A stretch of 64,000 nt of DNA from Amycolatopsis sp. MtRt-6. Its GTDB lineage: Bacteria > Actinomycetota > Actinomycetes > Mycobacteriales > Pseudonocardiaceae. The notes under the pieces are model-generated. The model had not been told where the DNA came from and did no database searches. It saw only the letters and a list, made by a program, of their open reading frames with translations. Positions 16,132-24,977 of this stretch are shown here, piece by piece. Made by a program: the position numbers and the translations under genes. The stretch is from NCBI RefSeq assembly GCF_017308975.1, contig NZ_JADWPD010000045.1, positions 21,937 through 85,936 of the forward strand, in the 5' to 3' direction. Position 1 is the first letter of the stretch, and every line of letters begins with the position of its first letter.

Positions 16132-17469
16132 TCACCCCGCTTCGCCACACACCAGGTCCAGCTCGGCGCTCAGGCCGTCGGCGAGCACCTCGAGATCCGG
16201 GCACCGGCCGTGGTCGGCGAGCACCGAGATCGTCAGGCTGCCCGCGTAGGAGAGCACTTCGAAGACGACGGTCAGGTTCCCGGTTTCGCCCACGCTGAGC
16301 GGGATGGCCGCCCGGACCGGCGCACCGCCGAAGGTGACCGGCTCGGCGGGACCCCGCACGTGGCTGACGAGCGTGTGCATCCGGTGCTGGTGGTTCAGGT
16401 ACCAGCGGTAGCCGCCGAGCGCGGCCAGCGGCCGGAACAACGGGCCCAGCAGGGCGATCGGCGCTGGCCCGGTCGCGGTCGCCTTGGCGGCACGGACCTG
16501 CGCCGCGACGCTCTTGAGCCGCCCGGACAGGTCGCCGGTGGCCGGGACGCTGACCAGCGCCGGGCTGACCATGTTGCCCAGCGCCGGGCCATCTTCCGCG
16601 GCCCTGCCGGACACCGGGACAGTGATCACGAAGGTGCCGACGTCCTCTCCGCGAGCCAAGAGCAACCGGCGCAGGGCACCGGCCACCACGACCAGGACGG
16701 CATCGTTCACCGAAGCCCCGTGCCGGTGGGCGGCCGCCCGCAGCGGCTCGAGATCGGCGCTGACCACCGCGACCCGCCGGCTGGGCCCGGTCGGCGCAAC
16801 GAGCGAGCACGGGGCCGCTCGCGGCGGGTGCAGACCTCCGCCGGCAGAGGTGGACGCCCGCAGTGCCCGCAAGGCCGGTCCGGCCCGGCGTACCGCACGC
16901 AGCCTGGCCGCCAAGGCGTCCCGCAGCAGAGGTCCCGTTCCGGGTGGCGTACGTGGGAAGGGCTCACTGGCCCCCACGACGCCCTCGTCCACCAAGTGGG
17001 CCAGGACGGCGAGACCGCCGACGCCGTCCGCGAGCACGTGGTCGAGCACGACCACCAGCGCGGCTTCCCCCTCGGCCAACCCGGTCACGAAGACCACGGA
17101 CCACAACGGGGCATCACGCGGCAGCGGAGTGGAGACCAGCGACAGCGCGGTGTCCAGGACAGCCTGCCGGTCCCCCGGCGGTGCACACACCGCGGGCCGG
17201 ACGTGGCGGCGGATGTCGAAGGCGACGTCGTCGACCCAGATCGGGCCGCCGCACCCCCGCGGCGGCCGGACCAACCGGCGACGCAGGCGCGGGACGGCCG
17301 GAATCCGCTCGGCGATCAGCCGCCGGACCCGCGCCAGGTCGAGTCCCCCGGCCTGGCCGAGCGGCAGGAGCACGCCGAACTGCACCGGCACGTCAGGCGT
17401 TTCCATGGCGAGGAAAGCCCGATCGGCGGAACTTGCGCGTTCGACGACCGGCCGCGATGCGCGGGTCAT
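16132..17469 (-). CDS. Wax ester synthase/diacylglycerol acyltransferase (WS/DGAT) paralogue 1, variant active site
   Basis: Acyl-CoA:alcohol/diacylglycerol O-acyltransferase family protein (445 residues), the enzyme type that makes triacylglycerol or wax ester storage lipid in hypoxic mycobacteria (tgs1/Rv3130c). The N-terminus SADRAFLAMETPDVPVQFG is typical. The condensing motif HHxxxDG is present as DHVLADG (Asp143-His144): the first histidine is replaced by Asp, the catalytic second His kept. Later family segments NDAVLVVVAGALRRLL and the FTHVRGP-like SHVRGPAEP are visible. ATGA overlap with the upstream nitroreductase gene. Activity may be altered by the variant motif. Confidence 0.88.
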   Translation of the reverse strand: MTRASRPVVERASSADRAFLAMETPDVPVQFGVLLPLGQAGGLDLARVRRLIAERIPAVPRLRRRLVRPPRGCGGPIWVDDVAFDIRRHVRPAVCAPPGDRQAVLDTALSLVSTPLPRDAPLWSVVFVTGLAEGEAALVVVLDHVLADGVGGLAVLAHLVDEGVVGASEPFPRTPPGTGPLLRDALAARLRAVRRAGPALRALRASTSAGGGLHPPRAAPCSLVAPTGPSRRVAVVSADLEPLRAAAHRHGASVNDAVLVVVAGALRRLLLARGEDVGTFVITVPVSGRAAEDGPALGNMVSPALVSVPATGDLSGRLKSVAAQVRAAKATATGPAPIALLGPLFRPLAALGGYRWYLNHQHRMHTLVSHVRGPAEPVTFGGAPVRAAIPLSVGETGNLTVVFEVLSYAGSLTISVLADHGRCPDLEVLADGLSAELDLVCGEAG

Positions 17470-18485
17470 CGTCCCGGTGGGCGGACAGCCGGTCCCGGTC
17501 CGCCGCGCAGGACCTCTTGCTCCCCCCGCCGCGGCGAAGGCGGGTCGGCCTCCGCGGCGTACCCGATGCGCAGGAGCGCCTGCGGGAAGCCCGGGAGCTC
17601 GAGGTCCTCGCACAGCGCAGAACGCACCGGCTCCAGGTGCAGCGGCTGCGTCAGCACCCCCGCCGCCAGGCCGAGGTCGACCGCGGCGAGCCAGGCTCGT
17701 TCCAGCGCGTACCCGGCGCGGACGTGGTCGAGCGGGGCGTCATCCGCCGTGACGAAAACCAGCAAGGTCTCCCCGGCGAGGCGACGCTCGAGTTCCGGCG
17801 TGTCCGGGACCTCCGTGGCGCGCCGGACCAGCCCGGCCCACGGCACCGAACCCGACGGCACCCGGCTGGCGGGGATACCCACGCCGTGCCGGTGGGCGTC
17901 TTCGTCCCGGATCGTCCAGAGGGACAGCTCGCGCTGGTAGCCGCGGTCGGTCCGGAAGTGCTCCGCGGCGAAGTGCAGCAGCCGGGCGACGACGGCGACC
18001 TCACTGCCGGGCCGGACGGGACGTACTTCGACGCCCGGCGCCCCACCCGCGTCGGCGAGCTTGTGTACCACTGGTGCCGGCACGGCCACGCCGTTGAACG
18101 GCGCCCGGTGGCTCGCCCGGCGAGCGATCGCCCCGTAGCGGCGGAGTTCTTCGGGGGTGGGTGCAACCTCGGCGCCGACGGCGATCCGCGCCACCAGATC
18201 CGGCTGGCGTGCGTCGGGCAGGAACGCGGTCTCCGCGGCCCGGCCGAGGGTCCGGACTGCGAGTTCGAGATTGGCCACCGCCGCGCCACACGACGCGGCG
18301 CGGTCACGGCCGTGCGGGTCGTGGTGCGGGAGGGCCGGTTCGGCGCGTTCGCGGACCCGCAGCTCGTCCGGCTCGACCTCCAGCAGCCACGGCTGGGTGT
18401 TGTGCACCGACGGCGCGCGCATCATCGACCGGAGCAGTACTTCGGTCTCGGCCGTCGTCCAGGGCCTTCCCTCTGCGGTGGACAT
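17466..18485 (-). CDS. Acg-family (Rv2032-like) nitroreductase paralogue 1
   Basis: Flavin nitroreductase-fold protein of the Acg/Rv2032/Rv3131/Rv3127 type, 339 residues (two pseudo-repeated NTR domains in one chain). The N-terminal family signature RAPSVHNTQPW (about residue 23) and SCGAAVANLELA (about 65) are present, as is the second-half QPLHLEPVRSAL. In the characterised M. tuberculosis Acg a lid covers the FMN and no nitroreductase activity was found; a role in flavin sequestration is proposed. Second gene of an operon behind the DUF6292 protein (six-base gap), overlapping the WS/DGAT start. Confidence 0.9.
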   Translation of the reverse strand: MSTAEGRPWTTAETEVLLRSMMRAPSVHNTQPWLLEVEPDELRVRERAEPALPHHDPHGRDRAASCGAAVANLELAVRTLGRAAETAFLPDARQPDLVARIAVGAEVAPTPEELRRYGAIARRASHRAPFNGVAVPAPVVHKLADAGGAPGVEVRPVRPGSEVAVVARLLHFAAEHFRTDRGYQRELSLWTIRDEDAHRHGVGIPASRVPSGSVPWAGLVRRATEVPDTPELERRLAGETLLVFVTADDAPLDHVRAGYALERAWLAAVDLGLAAGVLTQPLHLEPVRSALCEDLELPGFPQALLRIGYAAEADPPSPRRGEQEVLRGGPGPAVRPPGR

Positions 18486-18491
18486 GCCGGG

Positions 18492-18947
18492 TCACCCGGT
18501 CCGGCTCAGAAAGGACTCGGACCACTCGTCGCGGCGGTAGCGCAGCAGACGGGCCGCCAGTTCGCCCGGGTCTCCGCGCAGATCCACCGGAACCGGCGCG
18601 GAGACGGGCCCGCCGGTGGCGTGGATACCGGCCACGAAGCGGCGGACGCGGGACGGCGCCGGCACGAGCTCACCGCCGAGGTAGGCGAGCACCAGCAGGT
18701 CCTCGCCGGAGTGAGTCTCCATGGCGAACGCCCACCCGTGGCGCTCGTCCCACAGCAGAGCCATGTCCCGGCCCGGGTGGCTGCGCAGCCGCACGTCCAG
18801 CGCGACGTAGCCCGACACGGGGGTGCCGAGGTCCACGGTGCAGGACTCCTCGCCGACACCGACTGCCGCGCTCACCGCGGCCAGGTAGCCGGTCAGCCCG
18901 CACCGCAGCCCGTGGTCACGGTCGATACCGGTCAGCAGGGGAATCAC
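18492..18947 (-). CDS. DUF6292-like protein
   Basis: 151-residue soluble protein resembling the actinobacterial DUF6292 family (GLTGYLAAVSAAVGV near residue 17, a central WDERHGWAFAME strand pair and a C-terminal helix ELAARLLRYRRDEW). Function unknown. Start is GTG at 18947 with GAGGGAAG four bases before it. It is the first gene of a minus-strand operon (DUF6292, nitroreductase, WS/DGAT, membrane protein, SRPBCC-FDOR) and a good DevR site (AAGGACTTTCGTCACC) lies 110-129 bp upstream, so the whole operon should be hypoxia-induced. Confidence 0.7.
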   Translation of the reverse strand: MIPLLTGIDRDHGLRCGLTGYLAAVSAAVGVGEESCTVDLGTPVSGYVALDVRLRSHPGRDMALLWDERHGWAFAMETHSGEDLLVLAYLGGELVPAPSRVRRFVAGIHATGGPVSAPVPVDLRGDPGELAARLLRYRRDEWSESFLSRTG

Positions 18948-19056
18948 CTTCCCTCGTCGTGGGACTCCTCTCCGGCCGCGTCGGGCCGGATTCCCCCTCG
19001 TTCCGACGGTACGGCTCCGCCGCCGCGTGGGGATGGCGTCGTTCGGCCCCCAGCGG

Positions 19057-19076
19057 AAGGACTTTCGTCACCTGAA
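19057..19076 (-). promoter_or_regulatory. DevR site upstream of the DUF6292-nitroreductase-WS/DGAT operon
   Basis: AAGGACTTTCGTCACCTGAA, 110-129 bp before the GTG at 18947. Good match in both half-sites (GGACTTTCGTCAC). Confidence 0.6.
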
Positions 19077-19099
19077 CGTCGCAGGGCCCACAGCAGAAC

Positions 19100-19834
19100 T
19101 CACGGAGTGCGGCGGCGCAAAGTAGCCGCGCCGAGCAGCAGGGCCACGACCGCGCAGCCGGCGACGATCGCGACGTTGCGGACCAAGGTGCCGTCGACCG
19201 CCGCGGAGCGGGTCACGTGGGTCAGCGCGTCCACCGCGTAGGACAGCGGCAGCACGTCCGAAACGGCGCTCAGCAGCCAGCCCATCTCGTCGCGCGGGAC
19301 GAACAGGCCGCACAGCAGGAACTGGGGCAGCACGAACACCGGCAGGAACTGGATCGCCTGGAACTCCGTGCGCGCGAACGCGCTGACGAAGAGACCGAGT
19401 GCCGTGCCCAGCAGCGCGTCCAGCACCACGATCAGGAGGAGCATCCAGACCGAGCCGGCGATGTCGAGGCCGAGCCAGGTCAGGCTGATCCCCGCGGCCA
19501 CCAGCACCTGCAAGGTCGCGAGCAGGCCGAACGCCAGCGCGTAGCCGGAGAGCAGGTCGAGCTTGCCCATCGGCATCGTCATCAGGCGTTCGAGCGTTCC
19601 CGTCGTGCGCTCGCGCAACGTGGTGATCGAGGTCAGCAGGAACATGATCGTGAACGGGAAGATGCCCAGCAGTGCGGGCGCGATCGCGCTGAAGCCCTGT
19701 TCGGAGTTCAGCACGTACCGAAGCAGGATCATCAGCAGGCTGGGCACGCCGATGATCAGGCCGACCGTGCGCGGGTCGTGCCGCAGCTGGGTGAGGATGC
19801 GGCGGGTCGTGGCGAACGTGATCGAGGCGCTCAT
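19100..19834 (-). CDS. ABC-2 type transporter permease
   Basis: Integral membrane half of an ABC-2 exporter, 244 residues with six hydrophobic segments. The region TLRERTTGTLERLMTMPM (about residue 74) is the classic ABC-2 coupling loop, and PVFVLPQFLLCGLFVPRDEM (about 167) matches the family's late signature. Start ATG at 19834 overlaps the ATPase stop (ATGA). With the ATPase at 19831-20556 it forms a complete two-gene exporter; the substrate (drug, lipid or metabolite) cannot be inferred. The operon is driven from the triple DevR-site promoter at 20629-20690. Confidence 0.88.
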   Translation of the reverse strand: MSASITFATTRRILTQLRHDPRTVGLIIGVPSLLMILLRYVLNSEQGFSAIAPALLGIFPFTIMFLLTSITTLRERTTGTLERLMTMPMGKLDLLSGYALAFGLLATLQVLVAAGISLTWLGLDIAGSVWMLLLIVVLDALLGTALGLFVSAFARTEFQAIQFLPVFVLPQFLLCGLFVPRDEMGWLLSAVSDVLPLSYAVDALTHVTRSAAVDGTLVRNVAIVAGCAVVALLLGAATLRRRTP

Positions 19835-20556
19835 CGCGCCGCTCCTTCCCGGCCCTTGATCAACCGCAGGAACGCCTGTTCGAGGTCCGGCGCACCAGTG
19901 CGCTCGCGAAGCACGTCCGGCGTCGCCTGGGCCAGCAGCTTCCCGTGGTGGAGCAAGAGGAGCTCGTCGCACCGGGCGGCCTCGTCCATGACGTGGCTGG
20001 AGATCAGCAGCGTCACCCCGGTCGCGGCGAGGTGGTGGAACAGCTGCCAGAGCTCGTCCCGCAGTTCGGGGTCGGAGCCGACCGTCGGTTCGTCGAGCAC
20101 CAGCAGTTCGGGGGTGCCGAGCAGAGCGACGGCGAGGTTGGCCCGGCCACGCTGGCCGCCCGAGAGGCGGCCGATGACGGTCTTGGCCGAGGCGGTCAGC
20201 CCGGTCTGCGTGATCACCCGGTCCACATCGGACGGCGGAGCGCCGAGCACGGCGGCGAAGTAGCGCAACGCCTCGGTCACGGTCAGGTCCGCGTAGATCG
20301 CCGGGTCCTGGGTCGCGTAGCCGATCCGCCGGCGCAGCTCGGGGCTCCCGGCCGGGCGCCGGAGCACGGTCACCCGGCCGGACTCGACGATCTGCACGCC
20401 GACGATCGAGCGCATGAGCGTGCTCTTGCCGCAGCCGTTGGGTCCGAGCAGGCCGGTCACGGTACCGCGCCGGACGGTGCACCCGATGTCGCGCAGAACG
20501 TCCTGCCCGCCGCGCCGGACCCGCAGGCCCTCGACCTCGATCGCCGGTTCCTCCAC
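19831..20556 (-). CDS. ABC transporter ATP-binding protein
   Basis: Nucleotide-binding subunit of the ABC-2 exporter, 241 residues. All motifs are seen: Walker A GPNGCGKST (about residue 37), Q-loop YATQDPAIY, signature LSGGQRGRA (about 135), Walker B LLVLDEPTVG (about 156) and the H-loop SSHVMDEA. The preferred start is GTG at 20556, seven bases after AAGGAG; the frame continues far upstream but without homology. Faces the Rv2004c-like gene across a 165-bp spacer holding three tandem DevR-type sites. Confidence 0.9.
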   Translation of the reverse strand: MEEPAIEVEGLRVRRGGQDVLRDIGCTVRRGTVTGLLGPNGCGKSTLMRSIVGVQIVESGRVTVLRRPAGSPELRRRIGYATQDPAIYADLTVTEALRYFAAVLGAPPSDVDRVITQTGLTASAKTVIGRLSGGQRGRANLAVALLGTPELLVLDEPTVGSDPELRDELWQLFHHLAATGVTLLISSHVMDEAARCDELLLLHHGKLLAQATPDVLRERTGAPDLEQAFLRLIKGREGAAR

Positions 20557-20628
20557 GGCGTGCTCCTTCCGTCCGCCTCCATGCTCGGCGGAGGCCGGCG
20601 GCGAGTCAGGTGCCCGCGGTCCCGGCTT

Positions 20629-20690
20629 GCGGTGACTTTCGTCCCCGGTCCGGGACTTCCGGCTCCCGACCGGTGACCTAACGCCCTTCG
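20629..20690. promoter_or_regulatory. Three tandem DevR-type sites between ABC exporter and Rv2004c-like gene
   Basis: GGTGACTTTCGTCCCC (20631-20646), CGGGACTTCCGGCTCCCG (20651-20668) and CGGTGACCTAACGCCC (20671-20686) follow each other at about 20-21-bp steps, two helical turns, so bound dimers would line up on one face of the DNA. Serves both directions. Confidence 0.7.
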
Positions 20691-20721
20691 GCGACACGTG
20701 CCGACCGGCGATCCTCGGGAC

Positions 20722-22272
20722 ATGAACGCGCCTTGGGCCGATGTGCACGAAACCCACATCGGTGCGGTCTTCCTCGTCGGGGACCTCGCCTACAAGCTGA
20801 AGAAGCCGGTCGACCTCGGCTTCCTCGACTTCACCGCCCGCGAGACGCGGGAGCGGGTGTGCCACCGGGAGGTGGAACTGAACCGGCGGCTGGCACCCGA
20901 CGTCTACCTGGGCGTCGCCGACGTCACCGGCCCGGACGGCGCGGTGTGCGACCACCTCGTGGTCATGCGCCGGATGCCCGAGGATCGCCGGCTGTCGACG
21001 CTGGTTCGCGGGCACGAGCCGCTGCACGTGACGATCCGGCAGCTGGCGCGGCAGCTCGCCACCTTCCACGCTCGGGCCGAACGCGGCCCCGGGGTCAGCG
21101 CCGACGAGAACCGCGACGCGGTCCGGAGCCGGTGGCGCGCGAGCTTCGAGCAGGTGCGGCCCTTCCACGGCGAAGTGCTGGACCCGGCCATGGCGCTCGA
21201 GATCGAAACCCTGGCCGAGGACTTCCTCGCCGGCCGCGAGGCGCTGTTCGAGCGCAGGATCGCGGAGGGACACGTCGTCGACGGCCACGGTGACCTGCTC
21301 GCCGACGACGTCTTCTGCCTCGACGACGGTCCCCGCGTGCTGGACTGCCTCGAGTTCGACGACCACCTCCGGCACGTCGACGTCCTCGACGACGTCGCCT
21401 TCCTCGCCATGGACCTCGAACGGCTCGGCGCGCCGGAGCTGGGCCAACAGCTGCTCGCCGACTACCGTGAGTTCGCGGGTGACCCCGCTCCCCCGGCCCT
21501 GGTACACCACTACCTGGCCTACCGGGCGTTCGTCCGGGTCAAGGTCGCCTGCCTGCGCCACGCCCAAGGCGACACCGAAGCGGCTGGGCTCGCGGGCGAA
21601 TACGCCGAACTCACCCTCGAGCACCTCCGGCGGGGACAGGTGCGGCTGGTCCTCGTCGGCGGAGAACCAGGCACCGGCAAGTCGACGGTCGCCGGCGGGC
21701 TGGCCGACCGGCTCGGCGCGACGCTGCTGCAGTCGGACCGGCTGCGGAAGGAACTGGCCGGGCTCGTCCCGGTCAGGCGGCCCGCCGAGGGCTACCGGCA
21801 AGGCCTCTACGACGACCACCACACCGACGCGACCTACGCCGAACTCGTGCGCCGAGCCGAGCACCTGCTCGCCTTGGGCGAGACCGTCGTGCTGGACGCG
21901 TCTTGGAACGCCGCCCGGCACCGCGAGCTCGCCGCCGAGACCGCCGGACGGACGAGCAGTCTGCTGGTCGCCGTCCACTGCCAGGCACCGGAAGCGACAG
22001 CAGCACACCGGATCACCGGCCGAGCGGACACCCTCTCCGACGCCACCCCGGACATCGCGCACCGGATGACCGCCGACGCCGACCCCTGGCCCGAGGCACA
22101 CCCGCTCCCGACCACCGGCGCGCCGGCCGAATCGGTCGCGCGTGCCCTGGCCTGGCTGGCGCCGGGGCACCGAAAGTCCCCGATCCAGAGGCATTCCGGC
22201 CCTGCTGCCGACGAGCTGGGCGATGCGAGGCTCGACTCAACCGAACACCCGGACCACGAGGAAGGCCGATGA
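20722..22272 (+). CDS. Rv2004c-like protein: phosphotransferase-like domain fused to P-loop kinase
   Basis: 516-residue two-domain protein like M. tuberculosis Rv2004c, a DosR regulon member. N-terminal ~330 residues are aminoglycoside phosphotransferase-like (ETHIGAVFLVGDLAYKLKK at about residue 10; catalytic-loop HGDLLADDVFCLDD near 191; EFDD near 213). The C-terminal ~180 residues form an AAA/zeta-toxin-like kinase with Walker A GGEPGTGKST (about 312). ATG at 20722 is chosen over a GTG 24 bases earlier on family similarity; its RBS is weak. The last codons run through a DevR site (22164-22183) serving the next gene. Small-molecule phosphorylation is likely, substrate unknown. Confidence 0.85.
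   Translation: MNAPWADVHETHIGAVFLVGDLAYKLKKPVDLGFLDFTARETRERVCHREVELNRRLAPDVYLGVADVTGPDGAVCDHLVVMRRMPEDRRLSTLVRGHEPLHVTIRQLARQLATFHARAERGPGVSADENRDAVRSRWRASFEQVRPFHGEVLDPAMALEIETLAEDFLAGREALFERRIAEGHVVDGHGDLLADDVFCLDDGPRVLDCLEFDDHLRHVDVLDDVAFLAMDLERLGAPELGQQLLADYREFAGDPAPPALVHHYLAYRAFVRVKVACLRHAQGDTEAAGLAGEYAELTLEHLRRGQVRLVLVGGEPGTGKSTVAGGLADRLGATLLQSDRLRKELAGLVPVRRPAEGYRQGLYDDHHTDATYAELVRRAEHLLALGETVVLDASWNAARHRELAAETAGRTSSLLVAVHCQAPEATAAHRITGRADTLSDATPDIAHRMTADADPWPEAHPLPTTGAPAESVARALAWLAPGHRKSPIQRHSGPAADELGDARLDSTEHPDHEEGR
22164..22183 (+). promoter_or_regulatory. DevR site inside the Rv2004c-like gene, before nitroreductase 2
   Basis: GGGGCACCGAAAGTCCCCGA, 86-105 bp before the nitroreductase start. 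It codes for part of the C-terminal tail of the preceding protein and gives the nitroreductase its own promoter. Confidence 0.6.
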
Positions 22273-23282
22273 TGGAGCGAGCATTTCCGGACGAGTTCAC
22301 CGTCAGGACCGCGGTGGCGATGGCCGTCCGCGCGCCGTCGGTGCACAACTCCCAACCGTGGTACTGGCGGATCGGGCACAGCTCGCTGCACCTCTACGCC
22401 GACCCGGACCGGCTCCTGCACGAAACCGACCCGGACGGCCGTGACCTGATCCTCAGCTGTGGCGCCGCGTTGCACCACCTGCGGATCGGCTTCGCCGCGC
22501 TCGGCTGGACCGCCGAAGTGCACCGGCTGCCCAACCCCGGCGAGCCCGACCACCTCGCCGCCATCACCCTCGGGCAGCACCAGCCGACGCAGGACGAAGT
22601 CGCGATGGCGGCCGCGATCCCCCGGCGGCGCACCGACCGGCGCCGGCACAGCTCCTGGACGGTGCCCCGCGGGCACGTCGAAGCCATGGCCAAGGCCGCG
22701 GCGCTGGAAGGCACCGTGCTCCAGGTCGTCGAGAACTCCGCGCGATACCACCTCGCGACCTCGATCGAAGAGGCTTCCCGACGGCACGGCGACGATCCCG
22801 CCTACCGCACCGAGCTGGCGGCCTGGAGCGGCCGTCACGTCTCTCCCGACGGCGTCCCGGCCCGCAACACCCCGGCACCGGACGACACCCCGGGTGCGCT
22901 GCGCGCCCGCCCGTTCGCCGACCCGCTGCTGACCCAGCCGCCCGACGCCAAGGCCGAGGACGACGAGACCGTCCTGCTGGTCCTGAGCACCGCCTCCGAC
23001 GACCGGATGTCGCGGCTGCGCGCCGGCGAAGCGACCAGCGCCGTGCTGCTCACGGCGAACGCGTTCGGCCTGTCCTCGTGCCCGCTCACCGAGCCGCTGG
23101 AACTGCCCGACGTCCGCGAGACGGTGACCGAGCGGGTCACCGGCGGGTCGTACCCGCAGATGATCCTGCGCGTCGGCTGGGCCCCCGCCAACGCCGACCC
23201 GCTGCCCGCAACCCCGCGCCGTCACCTCGCCGACGTGCTGCAGCCGCTCGAAGCGGCCCCGAAGCATTTCCAGGCCCACTAG
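22269..23282 (+). CDS. Acg-family nitroreductase paralogue 2
   Basis: 337 residues, Acg/Rv2032-like. Signatures RAPSVHNSQPW (about residue 20), SCGAALHHLRIG (about 62) and RRRTDRRRH (about 119) are as in the family. Two ATGs in tandem (22269 and 22272) follow GAGGAAGG; the second has better spacing, so the protein may start MERAF. The start overlaps the Rv2004c-like stop. A DevR-type site (GCACCGAAAGTCCCC) lies 86-105 bp upstream, inside the preceding coding region. Probably one transcript with the SHOCT and WS/DGAT genes that follow. Confidence 0.9.
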   Translation: MMERAFPDEFTVRTAVAMAVRAPSVHNSQPWYWRIGHSSLHLYADPDRLLHETDPDGRDLILSCGAALHHLRIGFAALGWTAEVHRLPNPGEPDHLAAITLGQHQPTQDEVAMAAAIPRRRTDRRRHSSWTVPRGHVEAMAKAAALEGTVLQVVENSARYHLATSIEEASRRHGDDPAYRTELAAWSGRHVSPDGVPARNTPAPDDTPGALRARPFADPLLTQPPDAKAEDDETVLLVLSTASDDRMSRLRAGEATSAVLLTANAFGLSSCPLTEPLELPDVRETVTERVTGGSYPQMILRVGWAPANADPLPATPRRHLADVLQPLEAAPKHFQAH

Positions 23283-23296
23283 GAAAGGAGCCGGTC

Positions 23297-23537
23297 ATGC
23301 CGTACTGGCGCTACCCCACCACCACGATGGCCTGGGCGGGGGGGCATCGGCATGCTCGTGCTGATGGCGCTCGTGCTGGCCGCTCTTGTCGCCCTCGTCG
23401 TCGTCCTCGCCCGCAGGGCACCGCAACCGCCGACGCCGGGCGACACCGCCCGGCGGATCCTCGACGAGCGGTTCGCCCGCGGCGAGATCGACCAGGAGGA
23501 GTACGAACGCCGCCGTGACGCCCTGGCCCGAACGTAA
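23297..23537 (+). pseudogene. SHOCT-domain small membrane protein with apparent frameshift in a G7 run
   Basis: A strong AGGAAAGGAG site precedes ATG at 23297, which begins MPYWRYPTTTMAWAG. That frame then runs out of sense, while the frame one base off encodes a transmembrane helix (MLVLMALVLAALVALVVVLA) and a C-terminal SHOCT motif (ARRILDERFARGEIDQEEY) to the stop at 23537. Deleting one G of the seven-G run at 23338-23344 joins the two into one 79-80 residue protein typical of actinobacterial SHOCT proteins. Either this is a sequencing error in a homopolymer, or a real frameshift; translation could still start at ATG 23352, giving 61 residues. It lies between nitroreductase and WS/DGAT genes in the same direction. 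Confidence 0.7.
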
Positions 23538-23618
23538 AACACCGCCACGTGCCCGCGCCGACCGCCTCGTCCCGGCGGCCGGCGCGGCCCTTGGTGGGTG
23601 ACCCATTGAGAGGACGTC

Positions 23619-24977
23619 ATGGACCGCCTGAGCCCGCTCGACGCAGCCTTCCTCGAGATCGAGGACGAAGACCCCAGTGCGTCCCTTGCCATCGCCTCGA
23701 TCGCGATCGCCGAAGGACCCGCCCCGGAGCAGGAGGAGTTCGTCGCCGCCGTGCGAGCCCGGCTGGCCGGCATCCCCCGATACCACCAAAAGGTCCGCAC
23801 GGTGCCGTTCGACCTCGGCCCGCCGGCCTGGGTCGACGACCCCGCATTCGACGCAGGGGCCCACTTCGGCCGGATGGCGCTGCCCGAACCGCACGACGAG
23901 CAGGCACTGTGCGAACTGGTCGCCCTGCTCATGGGCCAACGGCTGGAACGCGACCGGCCGCTGTGGGAGTTCTGGGTCATCGAGGGCCTGCCGGACGGGC
24001 GCTGGGCGATCCTGGCCAAGGTGCACCACGCGCTGGCCGACGGGCTCGCCGCGACCCGGCTGCAGACGATCCTCTTCGGAGACACACCCGCGCCCGCTCG
24101 ATGCGAGGAAGCACCCGATCCCGGCTCGGCCAAGCTGCTGCTGGACTCGGTGGGTTCGATCATGCGCGCACCGTGGGATCAGACGCGTCTGATCGCCCGT
24201 GAGCTGCTGCACCCGAACCGGCTGGCTCGCCGCGTGAGCGATGCCGCCCGCGGCCTCGCCGCGCTGACCTCCGCGCTGCTGCCCGCATCGCCGACTCCGC
24301 TGACCGGACCGCTCGGCCGCGACCGCCGGTACGCCACCGCGTCGGTGGCCCTGGCCGATGTCAAGGCCGTGGCGAAAGTCTACGAAGTCACGGTGAACGA
24401 TGTCCTGCTGGCCGCCGTCGCCGGCGGATTCCGGGAACTCCTGCTCCACCGCGGCGAAACACCGGCCGCGGACAGCGTGCGGACCTTGGTCCCGGTGTCC
24501 GTGCGCACCGGAACCGCCCTCGACAACGAGGTCTCCCTGCTGCTGCCGTTGCTGCCGGTCGATCTGAGTGACCCGGTGCAGCGCCTGATCCGGGTGCACC
24601 ACCGCCTGAGCACGCTGAAGGCGAGCAAAGAGGCCGACGCCGGCGCGCTGCTGACCTCGACCGCCGCGCACGAGCCGTTCGCACCGATCGCCTGGGCCAT
24701 CCGGGCGGCCACGCACCTGCCGCAGCGCAACATCGTCACGGTGACGACCAACGTGCCCGGTCCGGTCGAACCGCTGTCCGCGCTCGGCCGCCGGATCCTC
24801 GAGATCTACCCGTACGTCCCGATCGCGCTGCGGGTCCGGACCGGGGTCGCGATGCTCAGCTACGCCGGCCGGATCACGTTCGGGATCACCTCGGACGCCG
24901 ACACCGTCCCGGAGACAGGTGTGCTTGCCAAGGCGATCGAGCGGGAGGTCCAAGCCCTGCGAGCCGCGGTCCGGTGA
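23619..24977 (+). CDS. WS/DGAT acyltransferase paralogue 2
   Basis: 452 residues, wax ester synthase/diacylglycerol acyltransferase. N-terminus MDRLSPLDAAFLEIED is the family's most recognisable feature; the condensing motif HHALADG (about residue 135) is intact; TVNDVLLAAVAGG (about 256), VPVSVR (about 290) and NVPGP (about 377) follow in the expected order. Likely makes triacylglycerol from acyl-CoA during growth arrest, like Tgs1 of mycobacteria. ATG at 23619 follows GAGAGGACGTC. Its stop is immediately adjacent to the convergent stop of paralogue 3 (TGA/TCA with no gap). Confidence 0.93.
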   Translation: MDRLSPLDAAFLEIEDEDPSASLAIASIAIAEGPAPEQEEFVAAVRARLAGIPRYHQKVRTVPFDLGPPAWVDDPAFDAGAHFGRMALPEPHDEQALCELVALLMGQRLERDRPLWEFWVIEGLPDGRWAILAKVHHALADGLAATRLQTILFGDTPAPARCEEAPDPGSAKLLLDSVGSIMRAPWDQTRLIARELLHPNRLARRVSDAARGLAALTSALLPASPTPLTGPLGRDRRYATASVALADVKAVAKVYEVTVNDVLLAAVAGGFRELLLHRGETPAADSVRTLVPVSVRTGTALDNEVSLLLPLLPVDLSDPVQRLIRVHHRLSTLKASKEADAGALLTSTAAHEPFAPIAWAIRAATHLPQRNIVTVTTNVPGPVEPLSALGRRILEIYPYVPIALRVRTGVAMLSYAGRITFGITSDADTVPETGVLAKAIEREVQALRAAVR

